DNA of 64,000 bases from Leisingera aquaemixtae. Lineage in GTDB: Bacteria > Pseudomonadota > Alphaproteobacteria > Rhodobacterales > Rhodobacteraceae. The notes beneath the pieces are model-generated. The model searched no databases. It was not told the origin of the DNA and saw only the letters and a list, made by a program, of their open reading frames with translations. The stretch covers positions 62,001 through 126,000 of the forward strand of contig NZ_CYSR01000010.1 of NCBI RefSeq assembly GCF_001458395.1, read 5' to 3'. A program made the translations under genes and the position numbers. This document shows positions 8,485 to 17,591 of the stretch, in pieces. Each line of letters begins with the position of its first letter. Position 1 is the stretch's first letter.

Positions 8485-10218
8485 ATGAGTAAAAGCGTTT
8501 ATAAGAATGGTTATGAGGAACTGCGCGCCGTGCGGCAGCAGAGCCGGGGCCTGTACTGGTTCACCGGGATCTTCAGTTTCTTCGTGAACCTGCTGATGCT
8601 GACCGGCCCCCTTTACATGATGCAGGTCTATGACCGGGTGCTGGGCAGCCGTTCCGAGGCGACGCTGCTGGCGCTGTCGCTGCTGGTGGTGTTCCTTTAC
8701 GGCATGATGGGGCTCTTGGATTACGCCCGCGGCCGGATCATGGCACGGGTGGGGGCGCGGTTCCAGGCGGCGCTGGACAAGCGGGTGTTTGACGCGATGA
8801 TCCGCCGCTCCGCCGTGGCGCAGGACCCGGCCGCGCAAACCGGCCTCAGCGATCTGGAGTCGGTGCAGCGGCTGATTTCCTCGCCGGTGCTGACCGCCGC
8901 CTTCGACCTGCCCTGGACGCCGGTGTTCCTGGCGGGCATTGCCCTCTTCCATCCTTGGCTCGGCCTGCTGGCGCTGGCCGGCGGGGCGGTGCTGGTGGTT
9001 ATTGCTGTCTTCAACCAGCTGTTCACCCGGCTGCCGATGCAAAAGGCCAACATGACCGGCCACAAGGCCAATCTGATGTCCGAGGAGATCCGCAACGAGG
9101 CGGAGATGATCCAGTCGATGGGCATGCGCGGCGCCTCCTTCGAGCGCTGGAAACAGGCCCGTGATGCGGCGCTGGCCGACAGCGTCACGGCCAATGACAC
9201 TGGCGGCGGCTTCACCACGCTGACCAAGACGCTGCGGCTGTTCCTGCAGTCGGCGATGCTGGGCCTGGGCGCCTATCTGGTGCTGCAGGGCGAGGTGACG
9301 CCGGGTGCGATGATTGCGGGCTCGATCCTGATGGGCCGGGCGCTGGCGCCCATCGAACTGGGCCTGGGGCAATGGCCGATGGTGCAGCGGGCGCTGAAGG
9401 GCTGGCACAGCCTGGCGGAGCTGCTGGACAAGGTGCCCGAGGAGGCCGCGCGCACCGCGCTGCCCAAGCCCAAGGCGCTTTTGGAGGTGCAGGGGCTGGC
9501 GGTGGTGCCGCCGGGCAGCACCGCGCCACTGCTGCGCAATGTGAACTTCCGGGTGCAGCCGGGCCAGGCAATCGGGGTGATCGGCCCCTCCGGCTCCGGC
9601 AAGTCCACCCTGGCGCGGTCGCTGACCGGTGTGTGGCGGCCTGCGGCCGGATCGGTGCGGCTGGATGGCGCCTCGCTGGATCAATACGCGCCGGACGTGC
9701 TGGGCGGGCACATCGGGTATCTGCCGCAGCGGGTGCAGGTGTTTGACGGCACCATCGCCCAGAACATCGCCCGTCTGGAGCAGCAGCCCGATGCCGAAAA
9801 GGTGGTGGAGGCCGCCCGCAAGGCGGCTGCGCATGAAATGATCCTGAAGCTGCCCGAAGGCTATGACACGCGGGTGACGGCCTCCGGCGGGCGGCTGTCG
9901 GGCGGCCAGATGCAGCGGGTCGGGCTGGCGCGGGCGCTGTTTGACGATCCGGTGATCGTGATCCTGGATGAGCCGAACTCGAACCTCGACAACGAAGGCT
10001 CCATCGCGCTGAACCAGGCGATCAAGCAGATCAAGGCGGAGGGGCGCTCGGTGCTGATCATGGCGCACCGCCCGGCGGCGATTCAGGAGTGCGACATGCT
10101 GCTGGTGATCGACAAGGGAACCCAGACGGCCTTCGGGCCCAAGGACAAGGTGCTGCAGGAAATGGTTGCGAACCATCAGAACATCCGCCAGGCCACCGGT
10201 GCGGGAGGCGTGCGATGA
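8485..10218 (+). CDS. Type I secretion ABC transporter (PrtD/HasD-like)
   Basis: Inner-membrane ATPase/permease of a type I secretion system (577 aa). An exporter membrane domain covers about residues 25-310 and lacks the N-terminal peptidase domain of bacteriocin exporters. The nucleotide-binding domain carries Walker A GPSGSGKS (367-374), signature LSGGQ (471-475) and Walker B IVILDEP near 491-497. It is coupled by an ATGA overlap to the membrane fusion protein. No RTX substrate or TolC gene is adjacent, so the cargo is unknown. Confidence 0.88.
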   Translation: MSKSVYKNGYEELRAVRQQSRGLYWFTGIFSFFVNLLMLTGPLYMMQVYDRVLGSRSEATLLALSLLVVFLYGMMGLLDYARGRIMARVGARFQAALDKRVFDAMIRRSAVAQDPAAQTGLSDLESVQRLISSPVLTAAFDLPWTPVFLAGIALFHPWLGLLALAGGAVLVVIAVFNQLFTRLPMQKANMTGHKANLMSEEIRNEAEMIQSMGMRGASFERWKQARDAALADSVTANDTGGGFTTLTKTLRLFLQSAMLGLGAYLVLQGEVTPGAMIAGSILMGRALAPIELGLGQWPMVQRALKGWHSLAELLDKVPEEAARTALPKPKALLEVQGLAVVPPGSTAPLLRNVNFRVQPGQAIGVIGPSGSGKSTLARSLTGVWRPAAGSVRLDGASLDQYAPDVLGGHIGYLPQRVQVFDGTIAQNIARLEQQPDAEKVVEAARKAAAHEMILKLPEGYDTRVTASGGRLSGGQMQRVGLARALFDDPVIVILDEPNSNLDNEGSIALNQAIKQIKAEGRSVLIMAHRPAAIQECDMLLVIDKGTQTAFGPKDKVLQEMVANHQNIRQATGAGGVR

Positions 10219-11519
10219 GCAGCGATGGCAACTGGTCCGCGCGGCGGCCGCTGATTATCGGGCTGATCACGCTTGTTGTGCTGGTGGGCGGCTTTGGCTC
10301 CTGGTCGGTGCTGTCGTCGATTTCCGGCGCGGTGGTGGCAACTGGCCGCATCGAGGTCGACCGCAACCGTCAGGTTGTGCAGCATCTGGACGGCGGCATC
10401 GTCGCGGAAATCCTGGTGGATGAGGGCGACACCGTGCAGGAGGGCGACACGCTGATCCGGCTCGACGCCAATGAGCTGACCTCGCAGCTGGTGATCACCG
10501 AAGGCCAGCTGTTTGAGCTGATGGCGCGCCGCGGGCGGCTGGAGGCAGAGCGGGACGAGGCGGCGGACATCACCTTTGACGCGGAGCTGCTGAAAGCGTC
10601 TGAAACCCAGCCGGACGTTCAGGATCTGGTGGAGGGCCAGCAGCGCCTGTTCCAGGCCCGCAGGGCCACCACCGGCCGCGAGATCGAGCAGCTGGAGAAG
10701 CGCCGGGTGCAGATCGAAGAGCAGATCCGCGGCGTCCAGGCGCAGCAGCAGTCGATGAAAGTTCAGCTGGAGCTGATCAACGAGGAGCTGAGCAACCAGC
10801 AATCGCTGCTCGACCGCGGGCTGGCGCAGGCGGCGACTGTGCTGAACCTGCGCCGCACCCAGGCCAACCTCGAAGGCCAGCTGGGCGAGCTGGTGGCGGC
10901 GGAGGCGCAGGCGGAGGGGCGGATCACCGAAATCGACATCGAGATTTTGAAACTGGCCACCGGCCAGCGCGAGGAGGCGATCACCCGCCTGCGCGACCTG
11001 CGCACGCAGGAGGTGGAGCTGGCCGAAACCCGCCGCTCGCTGCGGCAGCGGCTGGAGCGGCTGGATATCACTGCGCCGGTGTCCGGGATCGTCTACGGGA
11101 TGCAGGTGCAGACGCCGCGTTCGGTGATCCGCCCGGCGGATCCGGTGCTTTACCTGGTGCCGCAGGACCGGCCGCTGGTGATTGCGGCGCAGGTGGCGCC
11201 GACCGACATCGACCAGCTGCATATGGGCCAGGAAGTGACCCTGCGCTTCTCCGCGCTGGACCAGCGCAGCACGCCGGAGCTCTTCGGCCGTGTCACCCAG
11301 GTTTCGGCGGATTCGTTTGAGGATCAGGGCAGCGGAGTGTCTTACTACCGCGCCGAGATCGAGCTCAATCCGGGCGAGCGCGAACGCCTGCCGGCCGGCA
11401 CGGTGCTGATTCCGGGGATGCCGGTGGAAAGCTACATCCGCACCGCCGACCGCTCGCCCTTGGCCTATCTGGTCAAGCCGCTGTCCGATTATTTCGTGAA
11501 AGCCTTCCGCGAAAGCTGA
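10215..11519 (+). CDS. HlyD family type I secretion membrane fusion protein
   Basis: Periplasmic adaptor (434 aa) linking the ABC exporter to an outer-membrane TolC channel. One transmembrane helix lies near residues 12-34. A lipoyl/barrel half begins [17 protein letters not shown], followed by a long coiled coil (about 95-280, heptad-rich E/Q/L) and the HlyD signature [21 protein letters not shown]. The start ATG overlaps the stop of the ABC gene (ATGA). An in-frame upstream extension is rejected because it would lie inside the ABC gene. Confidence 0.88.
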   Translation: MSSDGNWSARRPLIIGLITLVVLVGGFGSWSVLSSISGAVVATGRIEVDRNRQVVQHLDGGIVAEILVDEGDTVQEGDTLIRLDANELTSQLVITEGQLFELMARRGRLEAERDEAADITFDAELLKASETQPDVQDLVEGQQRLFQARRATTGREIEQLEKRRVQIEEQIRGVQAQQQSMKVQLELINEELSNQQSLLDRGLAQAATVLNLRRTQANLEGQLGELVAAEAQAEGRITEIDIEILKLATGQREEAITRLRDLRTQEVELAETRRSLRQRLERLDITAPVSGIVYGMQVQTPRSVIRPADPVLYLVPQDRPLVIAAQVAPTDIDQLHMGQEVTLRFSALDQRSTPELFGRVTQVSADSFEDQGSGVSYYRAEIELNPGERERLPAGTVLIPGMPVESYIRTADRSPLAYLVKPLSDYFVKAFRES

Positions 11520-11535
11520 CGGCGGCCGGAAACGG

Positions 11536-11560
11536 GCCGGTTTCATTGCATGAAACCGGC
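11536..11560 (+). terminator. Hairpin after the T1SS operon
   Basis: An 11-bp perfect stem (GCCGGTTTCAT / ATGAAACCGGC) with a TGC loop, 17 bp past the fusion-protein stop. It lacks a T run, so termination strength is uncertain. Confidence 0.45.
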
Positions 11561-11679
11561 GACCTCCGCCTGCTGCCCCCGCAGGGCGGAAAGCGGCGCG
11601 GGGGCTTCGCATTTGCTCTTTCCGAAAGCCGCCGCGCCGGGTAGCGTCCCGGCCAGCAAAGACTCGGAGGAACACGGCC

Positions 11680-12138
11680 ATGAGCATCGAAGCGAAACTG
11701 AAAGAGCTGGGGGTGACCCTGCCGGACGCGCCGGCTCCGGCCGCCAACTATGTGCCGTATGTGGTCGCGGGCGATATGGTCTATATCTCTGGCCAGATCC
11801 CGTCCGATGAAAACGGGCTGATCACCGGCATCCTGGGCAAAGACATGGATGTGGAGGCCGGCCAGGCCGCGGCCAAGCGCTGCGCCATTGCGCTGCTGGC
11901 ACAGCTGAAGGCGGCTTGCGGCGGCGATCTGGAGCGGCTGGTCCGCGTCGTCAAGCTGGGGGCCTTTGTCAGTTCGACCGCTGACTTCACTCAGCAGCCG
12001 CAGGTGGTGAACGGCGCCTCCGATTTCCTGGTCGAAGTGCTGGGCGAGATTGGCCGCCACGCACGCTCTGCCGTCAGCGCACCCTCGCTGCCGCTGGGCG
12101 TTGCAGTCGAAATCGACGGCGTCTTCCAGATCAAATGA
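11680..12138 (+). CDS. RidA/YjgF family protein
   Basis: Small cytoplasmic enamine/imine deaminase-fold protein (152 aa). It belongs to the longer RidA group with the pattern APAANYVPYVVAGDMVYISGQIP near residues 19-41 and RSAVSAPSLPLGVAVEID near the C-terminus, where the arginine corresponds to the substrate-binding residue. The ATG follows CGGAGGAACACGGCC. Its stop overlaps the start of the phosphodiesterase gene (ATGA), so the two are translationally coupled; the metabolic link is unknown. Confidence 0.87.
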   Translation: MSIEAKLKELGVTLPDAPAPAANYVPYVVAGDMVYISGQIPSDENGLITGILGKDMDVEAGQAAAKRCAIALLAQLKAACGGDLERLVRVVKLGAFVSSTADFTQQPQVVNGASDFLVEVLGEIGRHARSAVSAPSLPLGVAVEIDGVFQIK

Positions 12139-12908
12139 GACCTGACCTGCCTGCAGCCTTCCTGAGCGTGCCGCTGGCCCACCGGGCGCTGCATGATGTC
12201 GCGGACGGGCGGCCGGAAAACAGCCGCGCGGCAGTCCGCGCGGCGGTGGCCGCGGGCTATGGCATCGAGATCGACCTGCAATTGTCCAGCGACGGCTGCG
12301 CCATGGTCTTTCACGACGGCGTCCTGGACCGGCTGGCCGAGGCCAGCGGCCCGGTCCGGGCGCGCACCCGTGCGGAGCTGCGCGCCATCCCGCTGAAGGG
12401 CGGCGATGGCGAGGGCATCCCGGATCTGGATGAAGTTTTGGAGCTGGTGGGCGGCCGGGTGCCGCTGCTGATCGAGCTGAAAGACCAGCACGGCGGAATG
12501 GGTATCACCGATGGCGCGCTGGAGCGGGCCGCGGCCAAGGCGCTGGACGGCTATAGCGGGCCGGTGGCGCTGATGTCGTTCAACCCGCATATGGTCGCCG
12601 AACTGGCCCGCCTGGCGCCGGAGCGTCCGCGCGGCCTGACCACCAGCGCCTATGATCCGGCGGACTGGCCGGAACTGTCCCGGGCGGTCTGCGACGACCT
12701 GCGCGCGATCCCGGATTTTGAACGCACTGGCTCAAGCTTCATCAGCCACGAGGCCGGCGATCTGGCCCGGCCGCGGGTGCAGGCACTGCGCAGCGAAGGG
12801 GTGCCGCTGCTGTGCTGGACCGTCACCTCCCCGGCGGAGGAGGCCGCGGCCCGCGCCTTTGCCGTCAATGTGACCTTTGAACAGTACCTGCCGCCGCTAA
12901 CATCTTGA
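12135..12908 (+). CDS. Glycerophosphodiester phosphodiesterase (UgpQ-like)
   Basis: GDPD-family TIM-barrel hydrolase (257 aa) releasing glycerol-3-phosphate and an alcohol from phosphodiesters. Expected metal and catalytic residues are present: HRALHD near 18, PENS near 30, EIDLQLS near 47-53, FHDG near 60 and LIELK near 116. There is no signal peptide, so it is cytoplasmic like UgpQ. It starts within the RidA stop codon. Next to it is an acyltransferase gene with its own strong ribosome binding site. Confidence 0.87.
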   Translation: MRPDLPAAFLSVPLAHRALHDVADGRPENSRAAVRAAVAAGYGIEIDLQLSSDGCAMVFHDGVLDRLAEASGPVRARTRAELRAIPLKGGDGEGIPDLDEVLELVGGRVPLLIELKDQHGGMGITDGALERAAAKALDGYSGPVALMSFNPHMVAELARLAPERPRGLTTSAYDPADWPELSRAVCDDLRAIPDFERTGSSFISHEAGDLARPRVQALRSEGVPLLCWTVTSPAEEAAARAFAVNVTFEQYLPPLTS

Positions 12909-12956
12909 TCAGGCTGGACCGCACCCCACATCTGAGAAGTGGTGCGGAGGAAAGGC

Positions 12957-14144
12957 ATGTCCCAGGCGCAAATCGAAATCCGGGTGCTGGCGTCGCTGTC
13001 GCAGATCGCGGCGGCGGAGTGGGATGCCTGTGCCTGTCCCGAAGCGGCGGACGGGGGCCGTCCATACGACCCTTTTACCACCCATAGGTTTCTGAGCGCG
13101 CTGGAGGACAGCGGCTCTGTCGGACCCGGCACAGGCTGGCAGCCGCAGTATCTGACCGCCTATCAAAACGGCCGCCTGATCGCCTGCGCGCCGCTTTATG
13201 CCAAGGGGCACAGCCAGGGCGAGTACATCTTTGACCACAATTGGGCCCACGCCTATGAGCAGGCGGGCGGGCATTATTACCCCAAGCTGCAGATTGCGGT
13301 GCCTTTCACGCCGGTAACCGGGCGGCGGTTCCTGGTGCGCCCCGGGTTTGACGGCATCGGCCATTCGGCGCTGCTGCAGGGCGCGGTGCAGCTGGCGGCG
13401 GACAACAGCCTGTCGTCGCTGCATGTGACCTTCTGCACCGCGGACGAGGCGCGGCTGGGCGAGGAAATGGGGCTGATGCTGCGCACCACCCAGCAGTTCC
13501 ATTGGCAGAACCAGAGCTATGGCGATTTCGAGGACTTCATGCGGGCGCTGTCGTCGCGCAAGCGCAAGAACATCCGCAAGGAGCGGATGCAGGCGCAGTG
13601 CTTTGGCGGCGAAATCCAGATCTTTCAGGGCAGCAGCCTGCGCCCTGAGCATTGGGACGCCTTCTGGGAGTTCTATCAGGATACCGGCGCGCGCAAGTGG
13701 GGCTCGCCGTATCTGACCCGGCAGTTCTTCGATATCGCCCACCGCACGCTGGCGCAGGACATGGCGCTGATTCTGGCGTGGCGCAACGGGCGCTATGTGG
13801 CCGGAGCGCTGAATTTCATAGGCCGGGATACGCTTTACGGGCGCTACTGGGGCTGCGTGGAGCACCACCCGTGCCTGCATTTCGAACTGTGTTATTATCA
13901 GGCCATAGAATTGGCCATCGCCCTGGGGCTTGACCGGATCGAAGCCGGCGCGCAGGGTGAGCACAAGCTGGCGCGCGGCTATTTACCGTGCCAAACCTAT
14001 AGCTTGCACTGGATCGGCGATCCCGGGTTTGCCGGGGCCGTCGGACGCTACCTAGAAGCTGAGCGGGCCGCCACCGAGGAAGAAATCGAAATCCTGACCG
14101 ATTACGGCCCGTTCCGCAAAGCGCATGTGGAGGAGCAAGAATGA
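12957..14144 (+). CDS. GNAT/FemAB-like N-acyltransferase (COG3146 family)
   Basis: Protein of 395 aa from the family annotated as predicted N-acyltransferase or peptidogalycan-biosynthesis protein (DUF482). Family blocks visible are [24 protein letters not shown] (here [19 protein letters not shown]), [24 protein letters not shown] and [17 protein letters not shown]. The ATG at 12957 is chosen because GGAGGAAAGGC lies directly upstream. The biochemical substrate is not established for the family. The stop overlaps the pterin dehydratase start (ATGA). Confidence 0.82.
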   Translation: MSQAQIEIRVLASLSQIAAAEWDACACPEAADGGRPYDPFTTHRFLSALEDSGSVGPGTGWQPQYLTAYQNGRLIACAPLYAKGHSQGEYIFDHNWAHAYEQAGGHYYPKLQIAVPFTPVTGRRFLVRPGFDGIGHSALLQGAVQLAADNSLSSLHVTFCTADEARLGEEMGLMLRTTQQFHWQNQSYGDFEDFMRALSSRKRKNIRKERMQAQCFGGEIQIFQGSSLRPEHWDAFWEFYQDTGARKWGSPYLTRQFFDIAHRTLAQDMALILAWRNGRYVAGALNFIGRDTLYGRYWGCVEHHPCLHFELCYYQAIELAIALGLDRIEAGAQGEHKLARGYLPCQTYSLHWIGDPGFAGAVGRYLEAERAATEEEIEILTDYGPFRKAHVEEQE

Positions 14145-14449
14145 CGGAAAAACTGTCCGACGCCACCCGCGGCCCGCTGCTGGAGCCGCTGTTCGCCACC
14201 GGCTGGGAAATGGTGGAAGGCCGCGATGCCATCACCAAGACCTTCAAGTTCAGCAATTTCGCCGATGCCTTCGGCTGGATGACCCGTGCCGCGATCTGGG
14301 CGGAGAAATGGAACCACCATCCCGAATGGAGCAATGTCTACAACAAAGTGACAGTGGTGCTGACCACGCATGACGTGGATGGCATCAGCTCCCAGGATGC
14401 CAAGCTGGCGCGCAAGATGGACGGCCTGTACGGCGAGCCGCAGACTTGA
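14141..14449 (+). CDS. phhB: 4a-hydroxytetrahydrobiopterin dehydratase (PCD/PhhB)
   Basis: Pterin-4a-carbinolamine dehydratase (102 aa), which recycles the oxidised pterin cofactor of aromatic amino acid hydroxylases. The active-site pattern [24 protein letters not shown] (starting near residue 54) carries the catalytic HHP motif, and [13 protein letters not shown] is typical. No phenylalanine hydroxylase is nearby, so it may have another pterin or a moonlighting role. Fourth gene of a tightly coupled group and followed by a terminator. Confidence 0.9.
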   Translation: MTEKLSDATRGPLLEPLFATGWEMVEGRDAITKTFKFSNFADAFGWMTRAAIWAEKWNHHPEWSNVYNKVTVVLTTHDVDGISSQDAKLARKMDGLYGEPQT

Positions 14450-14469
14450 GCCGCAGGGCTTGACAGAAA

Positions 14470-14536
14470 AGGTCAGCAGCCCTGTCCAAATGTTTCGCGC
14501 GCGAAACATTGCGGCAGAGCTGCTGACCTGATTTTT
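14470..14536 (+). terminator. Terminator with a nested 22-bp perfect palindrome
   Basis: Outer arms AGGTCAGCAGC (14470-14480) and GCTGCTGACCT (14519-14529) are followed by GATTTTTT. Inside the loop lies a perfect 22-bp palindrome (14489-14510) with core TTTCGCGCGCGAAA. It ends the RidA-to-PhhB group and faces the peroxiredoxin gene. Confidence 0.75.
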
Positions 14537-14598
14537 TAAAGTTTGTTAAGGGTTTGCGCCTGCGGCCGCCAGCACTGGCAGCCGCAGAAATCCAGGCC

Positions 14599-15087
14599 TT
14601 AGCCCATCGACTCGAGCAGGCCTTCGCCGGCCGACAGTTCGCACTTGCCGGGGTTGTCTTCCTTGTTGAGGATTTTCACTTCGCCATCCTCCACCAGCAT
14701 CGCATAGCGCAGCGAGCGGCCGATCAAACCGGCCGGAGGCGCGTCGAACCGCATGCCGAGCGCCTCGGTAAAGGTGCATTCGGCGTCCGACAGCATGGTG
14801 ATCCCGGCCTCGGTGGCGCCGGTGTTGTCGCCCCAGATCGACATGACGAACGGGTCGTTGCCGGCCAGGCAGATGATTTCATCAACGCCTTTTTCGGCAA
14901 ACTGGTCTTTGGTGCGGATGAAGCTGGGCACATGGGCTGAATGGCAGGTGCTGGTAAACGCGCCGGGAACCGCAAATATCACCACTTTCCGCCCCTTCAG
15001 CTTGCTTGACAGCTGAACTTGCTCCGGCCCGTCGTCTCCGATCCGCGTCAGCACGGCGTCGGGCAACTGGTCTCCAACAGAAATCAT
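14599..15087 (-). CDS. Peroxiredoxin, Prx5/AhpE-like
   Basis: Thiol peroxidase (162 aa) reducing H2O2 and organic hydroperoxides in the cytoplasm. The peroxidatic cysteine is C48 in PGAFTSTCHSAHVP, and C149 in NPGKCELS is a candidate resolving residue. GLIGRSLRYAMLVEDGEV matches the Prx5 group. The start at 15087 fits the family N-terminus and follows GAAAGAGGAACGTGCA. An upstream in-frame extension has no homology-like sequence and is left out. Divergent from the FAD oxidoreductase gene, perhaps sharing a redox-responsive promoter region (inference). Confidence 0.92.
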   Translation of the reverse strand: MISVGDQLPDAVLTRIGDDGPEQVQLSSKLKGRKVVIFAVPGAFTSTCHSAHVPSFIRTKDQFAEKGVDEIICLAGNDPFVMSIWGDNTGATEAGITMLSDAECTFTEALGMRFDAPPAGLIGRSLRYAMLVEDGEVKILNKEDNPGKCELSAGEGLLESMG

Positions 15088-15182
15088 TGCACGTTCCTCT
15101 TTCTCGTGATTGCGTTTTGGGGCCCCCGGTATATAGGGTCCGTTGGAAGCGTGACGGGAACTATTGCGGGAGGCAAGCGGAG

Positions 15183-16394
15183 ATGTCCCACATCGTCGTG
15201 ATTGGAGCGGGGCAGGCGGGGTCCTCGCTGGTGGCAAAGCTGCGCAAAGACGGGTTTGAGGGGGAGATTACCCTGATCGGCGCGGAAGCAGCACTGCCCT
15301 ATCAGCGGCCGCCTCTGTCCAAGGCCTACCTGCTGGGCGAGATGGAGGTCGAGCGGCTGTTCCTGCGCCCCGAAAGCTTTTACGCCGAAAACAACATCAC
15401 CTTGAAACTGGGAAAGCGTGTCACCGGCATTGATCCGGCGGCGAAGACCGTTTCGCTGGGGGATGAAGTGATCTCCTATGACCAGCTGGCGCTGACCACC
15501 GGCTCCGACCCGCGCCGCCTGCCAGCTGCAATCGGCGGCGATCTGGACGGTGTCTTTGTGGTGCGCGGCCTGACCGACGCTGACGCGATGGCGCCGCATG
15601 TGACCGAGGGCAAGCGCGCGCTGATCGTCGGCGGCGGCTATATCGGGCTGGAGGCGGCCGCGGTCTGCGCCAAGCGCGGCGTCAAGGTCACGCTGGTCGA
15701 GATGGCTGACCGCATCCTGCAGCGCGTCGCAGCGCCGGAGACGTCGGATTTCTTCCGCAACCTGCATACCTCCCACGGTGTCGATATCCGCGAAGGCGTC
15801 GGCTTGGAGCGGCTGGAAGGCGAGGGCGGCCAGGTCACCCGCGCGGTGCTGAGCGGCGGCGAGGTTCTGGACGTGGATTTTGTTGTTGTTGGTGTCGGTA
15901 TCACCCCGTCTTCGCAGCTGGCGGAGATGGCCGGGCTGGAGCTGGACAACGGCATCAAGGCGGACGCCAAGGGGCGCACCTCGGATGCGTCCATCTGGGC
16001 GGCGGGCGATTGCGCCTCCTTTCCGTTCCAGGGCAACCGCATCCGTCTGGAAAGCGTGCCGAACGCCATCGACCAGGCTGAGACGGTGGCGCAGAACATG
16101 CTGGGCGCGGACAAAGACTATGTGGCGCAGCCCTGGTTCTGGTCAGACCAGTATGACGTCAAGCTGCAGATCGCGGGTCTCAACACAGGCTATGACAATG
16201 TTGTCACTCGTCAGGGCGACGGCCGGCAGGTCGCGTTCTGGTACTATGCCGGCGACCGGCTGGTGGCGGTTGACGCGATGAACGATCCGCGCGCCTATAT
16301 GGTGGCCAAGCGGCTGATCGACATGGGCAAGACCGCAGACAAAACCGTGGTTGCCGATCCCTCCGCCGATCTGAAGCCGCTGCTGAAGGCGTGA
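15183..16394 (+). CDS. FAD-dependent ferredoxin/rubredoxin reductase-like oxidoreductase
   Basis: NAD(P)H:ferredoxin-reductase type flavoprotein (403 aa), as found with P450 and Rieske oxygenase systems. The FAD Rossmann motif is GAGQAG near residues 8-13, YQRPPLSKAYL follows, the NAD site is GGGYIGLEAA near 150, and the FAD-ribityl motif is WAAGDCASF. The C-terminal WFWSDQYDVKLQIAG block is characteristic. The ATG at 15183 follows GGGAGGCAAGCGGAG. No ferredoxin or oxygenase is adjacent, so the partner is unknown. rsmD overlaps its stop (GTGA). Confidence 0.87.
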   Translation: MSHIVVIGAGQAGSSLVAKLRKDGFEGEITLIGAEAALPYQRPPLSKAYLLGEMEVERLFLRPESFYAENNITLKLGKRVTGIDPAAKTVSLGDEVISYDQLALTTGSDPRRLPAAIGGDLDGVFVVRGLTDADAMAPHVTEGKRALIVGGGYIGLEAAAVCAKRGVKVTLVEMADRILQRVAAPETSDFFRNLHTSHGVDIREGVGLERLEGEGGQVTRAVLSGGEVLDVDFVVVGVGITPSSQLAEMAGLELDNGIKADAKGRTSDASIWAAGDCASFPFQGNRIRLESVPNAIDQAETVAQNMLGADKDYVAQPWFWSDQYDVKLQIAGLNTGYDNVVTRQGDGRQVAFWYYAGDRLVAVDAMNDPRAYMVAKRLIDMGKTADKTVVADPSADLKPLLKA

Positions 16395-16942
16395 GGATCA
16401 TCGCAGGAGAATTCCGCGGCCGCGCGCTGGCCGCGGTGGGCAAGGGGGATGCAGGCGCGCACCTGCGCCCCACCACCGACCGCGTGCGCGAAAGCCTGTT
16501 CAACGTGCTGATGCACACTGGCGCCATCCCCGGCGCCCGGGTGCTGGACCTGTTTGCAGGCACCGGCGCGCTGGGGCTTGAGGCGCTGTCACGCGGCGCG
16601 GCAGAGGTGGTGTTCGTGGACGACGGCCGCGTCTCTACCGGTTTGATCCGTAAGAACATCGCCATCTGCCGGGCGGAGGACCGCTGCACCCTGATGCGCC
16701 GCGATGCGCTGAAGCTGGGGCAGAACCCGGGGGCACCGTTTGACCTGGTCTTCCTCGATCCGCCCTACGGCAAGGGGCTGGGAGAAAAGGCCCTGGCCGC
16801 TGCCGTAACTGGCGGCTGGGTGGCGGAGGGAGCCTTGGCGGTCTGGGAGGAAAGCGCGCCGATGGCCGCCCCGGAAGGGTTCGAACTGGAGGACTGCCGC
16901 AAGTACGGCGATACCCATATCTCGCTGATGTGGCGGCAGTAA
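16391..16942 (+). CDS. rsmD: 16S rRNA (guanine966-N2)-methyltransferase RsmD
   Basis: SAM-dependent methyltransferase (183 aa) that modifies G966 of 16S rRNA during 30S maturation. The N-terminus MRIIAGEFRGR, the substrate segment LRPTTDRVRESLFN, the SAM site LDLFAGTGALGLEALSRG and the catalytic DPPYG near 126 are all canonical. It uses a GTG start overlapping the preceding TGA, so its expression is coupled to the FAD oxidoreductase gene. Confidence 0.93.
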   Translation: MRIIAGEFRGRALAAVGKGDAGAHLRPTTDRVRESLFNVLMHTGAIPGARVLDLFAGTGALGLEALSRGAAEVVFVDDGRVSTGLIRKNIAICRAEDRCTLMRRDALKLGQNPGAPFDLVFLDPPYGKGLGEKALAAAVTGGWVAEGALAVWEESAPMAAPEGFELEDCRKYGDTHISLMWRQ

Positions 16943-17075
16943 AACAGGTGCGGACCTGAACCGGCGCTTTCTCCGAATAATTGACTTTCTATTTGCAAAA
17001 GTAATCCTCTGGATGTAACGAGCCCGTGATTTTAATCAAAAGCCCGTCAATTCTGGCGGTTTCAGAGGGTTTCAT

Positions 17076-17402
17076 ATGAAAACTGCAAAATTCCTTGGCC
17101 TGCTGGCCGCTGGCTCGCTGTTCCTGGCCGGCTGCGTGTCTCCTGAGGTTGTCACCACCAACAATATCGACGACGCCTCGCTGACCTGCGACGAGATCAA
17201 GACCCAGATGGGCCAGTTGGACGAGATCCGCGCCGAGGCCAAGAAAGGCAAGACCGCATCGGGCGCCAATGTGGCGGCGGCGATCCTGTTCTGGCCGGCG
17301 GTCATCGGCAATTACTCCAACGCAAACGAGGCCATGAACGCGGCAAATAAGCGCCATGAAGTGCTGGTTGAACTGGCCAAGAAAAAGCGCTGCAAGTTCT
17401 GA
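17076..17402 (+). CDS. Small putative lipoprotein
   Basis: A 108-aa secreted protein with a lipoprotein signal: hydrophobic stretch 6-18 and lipobox LAGC (Cys20). Two further cysteines (CDEIKTQ and the near-terminal KKRCKF) flank a central Gly/Ala-rich hydrophobic segment AAAILFWPAVIGNYSNANEAMNAAN, a pattern seen in several alphaproteobacterial lipoproteins of unknown function. A TTGACT box with a poor -10 (TAATCC) lies near 16981-17007. It ends with a strong terminator, so it is a stand-alone unit. Confidence 0.75.
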   Translation: MKTAKFLGLLAAGSLFLAGCVSPEVVTTNNIDDASLTCDEIKTQMGQLDEIRAEAKKGKTASGANVAAAILFWPAVIGNYSNANEAMNAANKRHEVLVELAKKKRCKF

Positions 17403-17429
17403 GCCTCGCCAGACAAATGCACGATATGA

Positions 17430-17460
17430 AATGCAGGGGCCTCCCCTGCATTTTTTGTTT
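17430..17460 (+). terminator. Intrinsic terminator after the small lipoprotein gene
   Basis: ATGCAGGGG (17431-17439) and CCCCTGCAT (17443-17451) pair across a CCT loop and are followed by TTTTTGTTT. Classical rho-independent terminator. Confidence 0.85.
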
Positions 17461-17591
17461 CCGGCTATTTCAAGCCCGGCCGGTATTGTGACTCTGCCGG
17501 CGAAAAACCGCGGTGCCGGGTTTGCCGGGGGCCTGATTGCCGCATAAACCTGTGACCCAGAACAGGATTATTCTCGCAAAGGCGCGTTTCC

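Noticed and set aside
8395-10176. A long minus-strand frame across the secretion ABC gene
   Set aside because: Walker A, signature and Walker B motifs on the plus strand settle the coding strand.
14489-14510. Calling the 22-bp palindrome a parS site
   Set aside because: The arms match but the centre is 2 bp longer and different, and it lies within a terminator. Reported only as a finding, not as parS.
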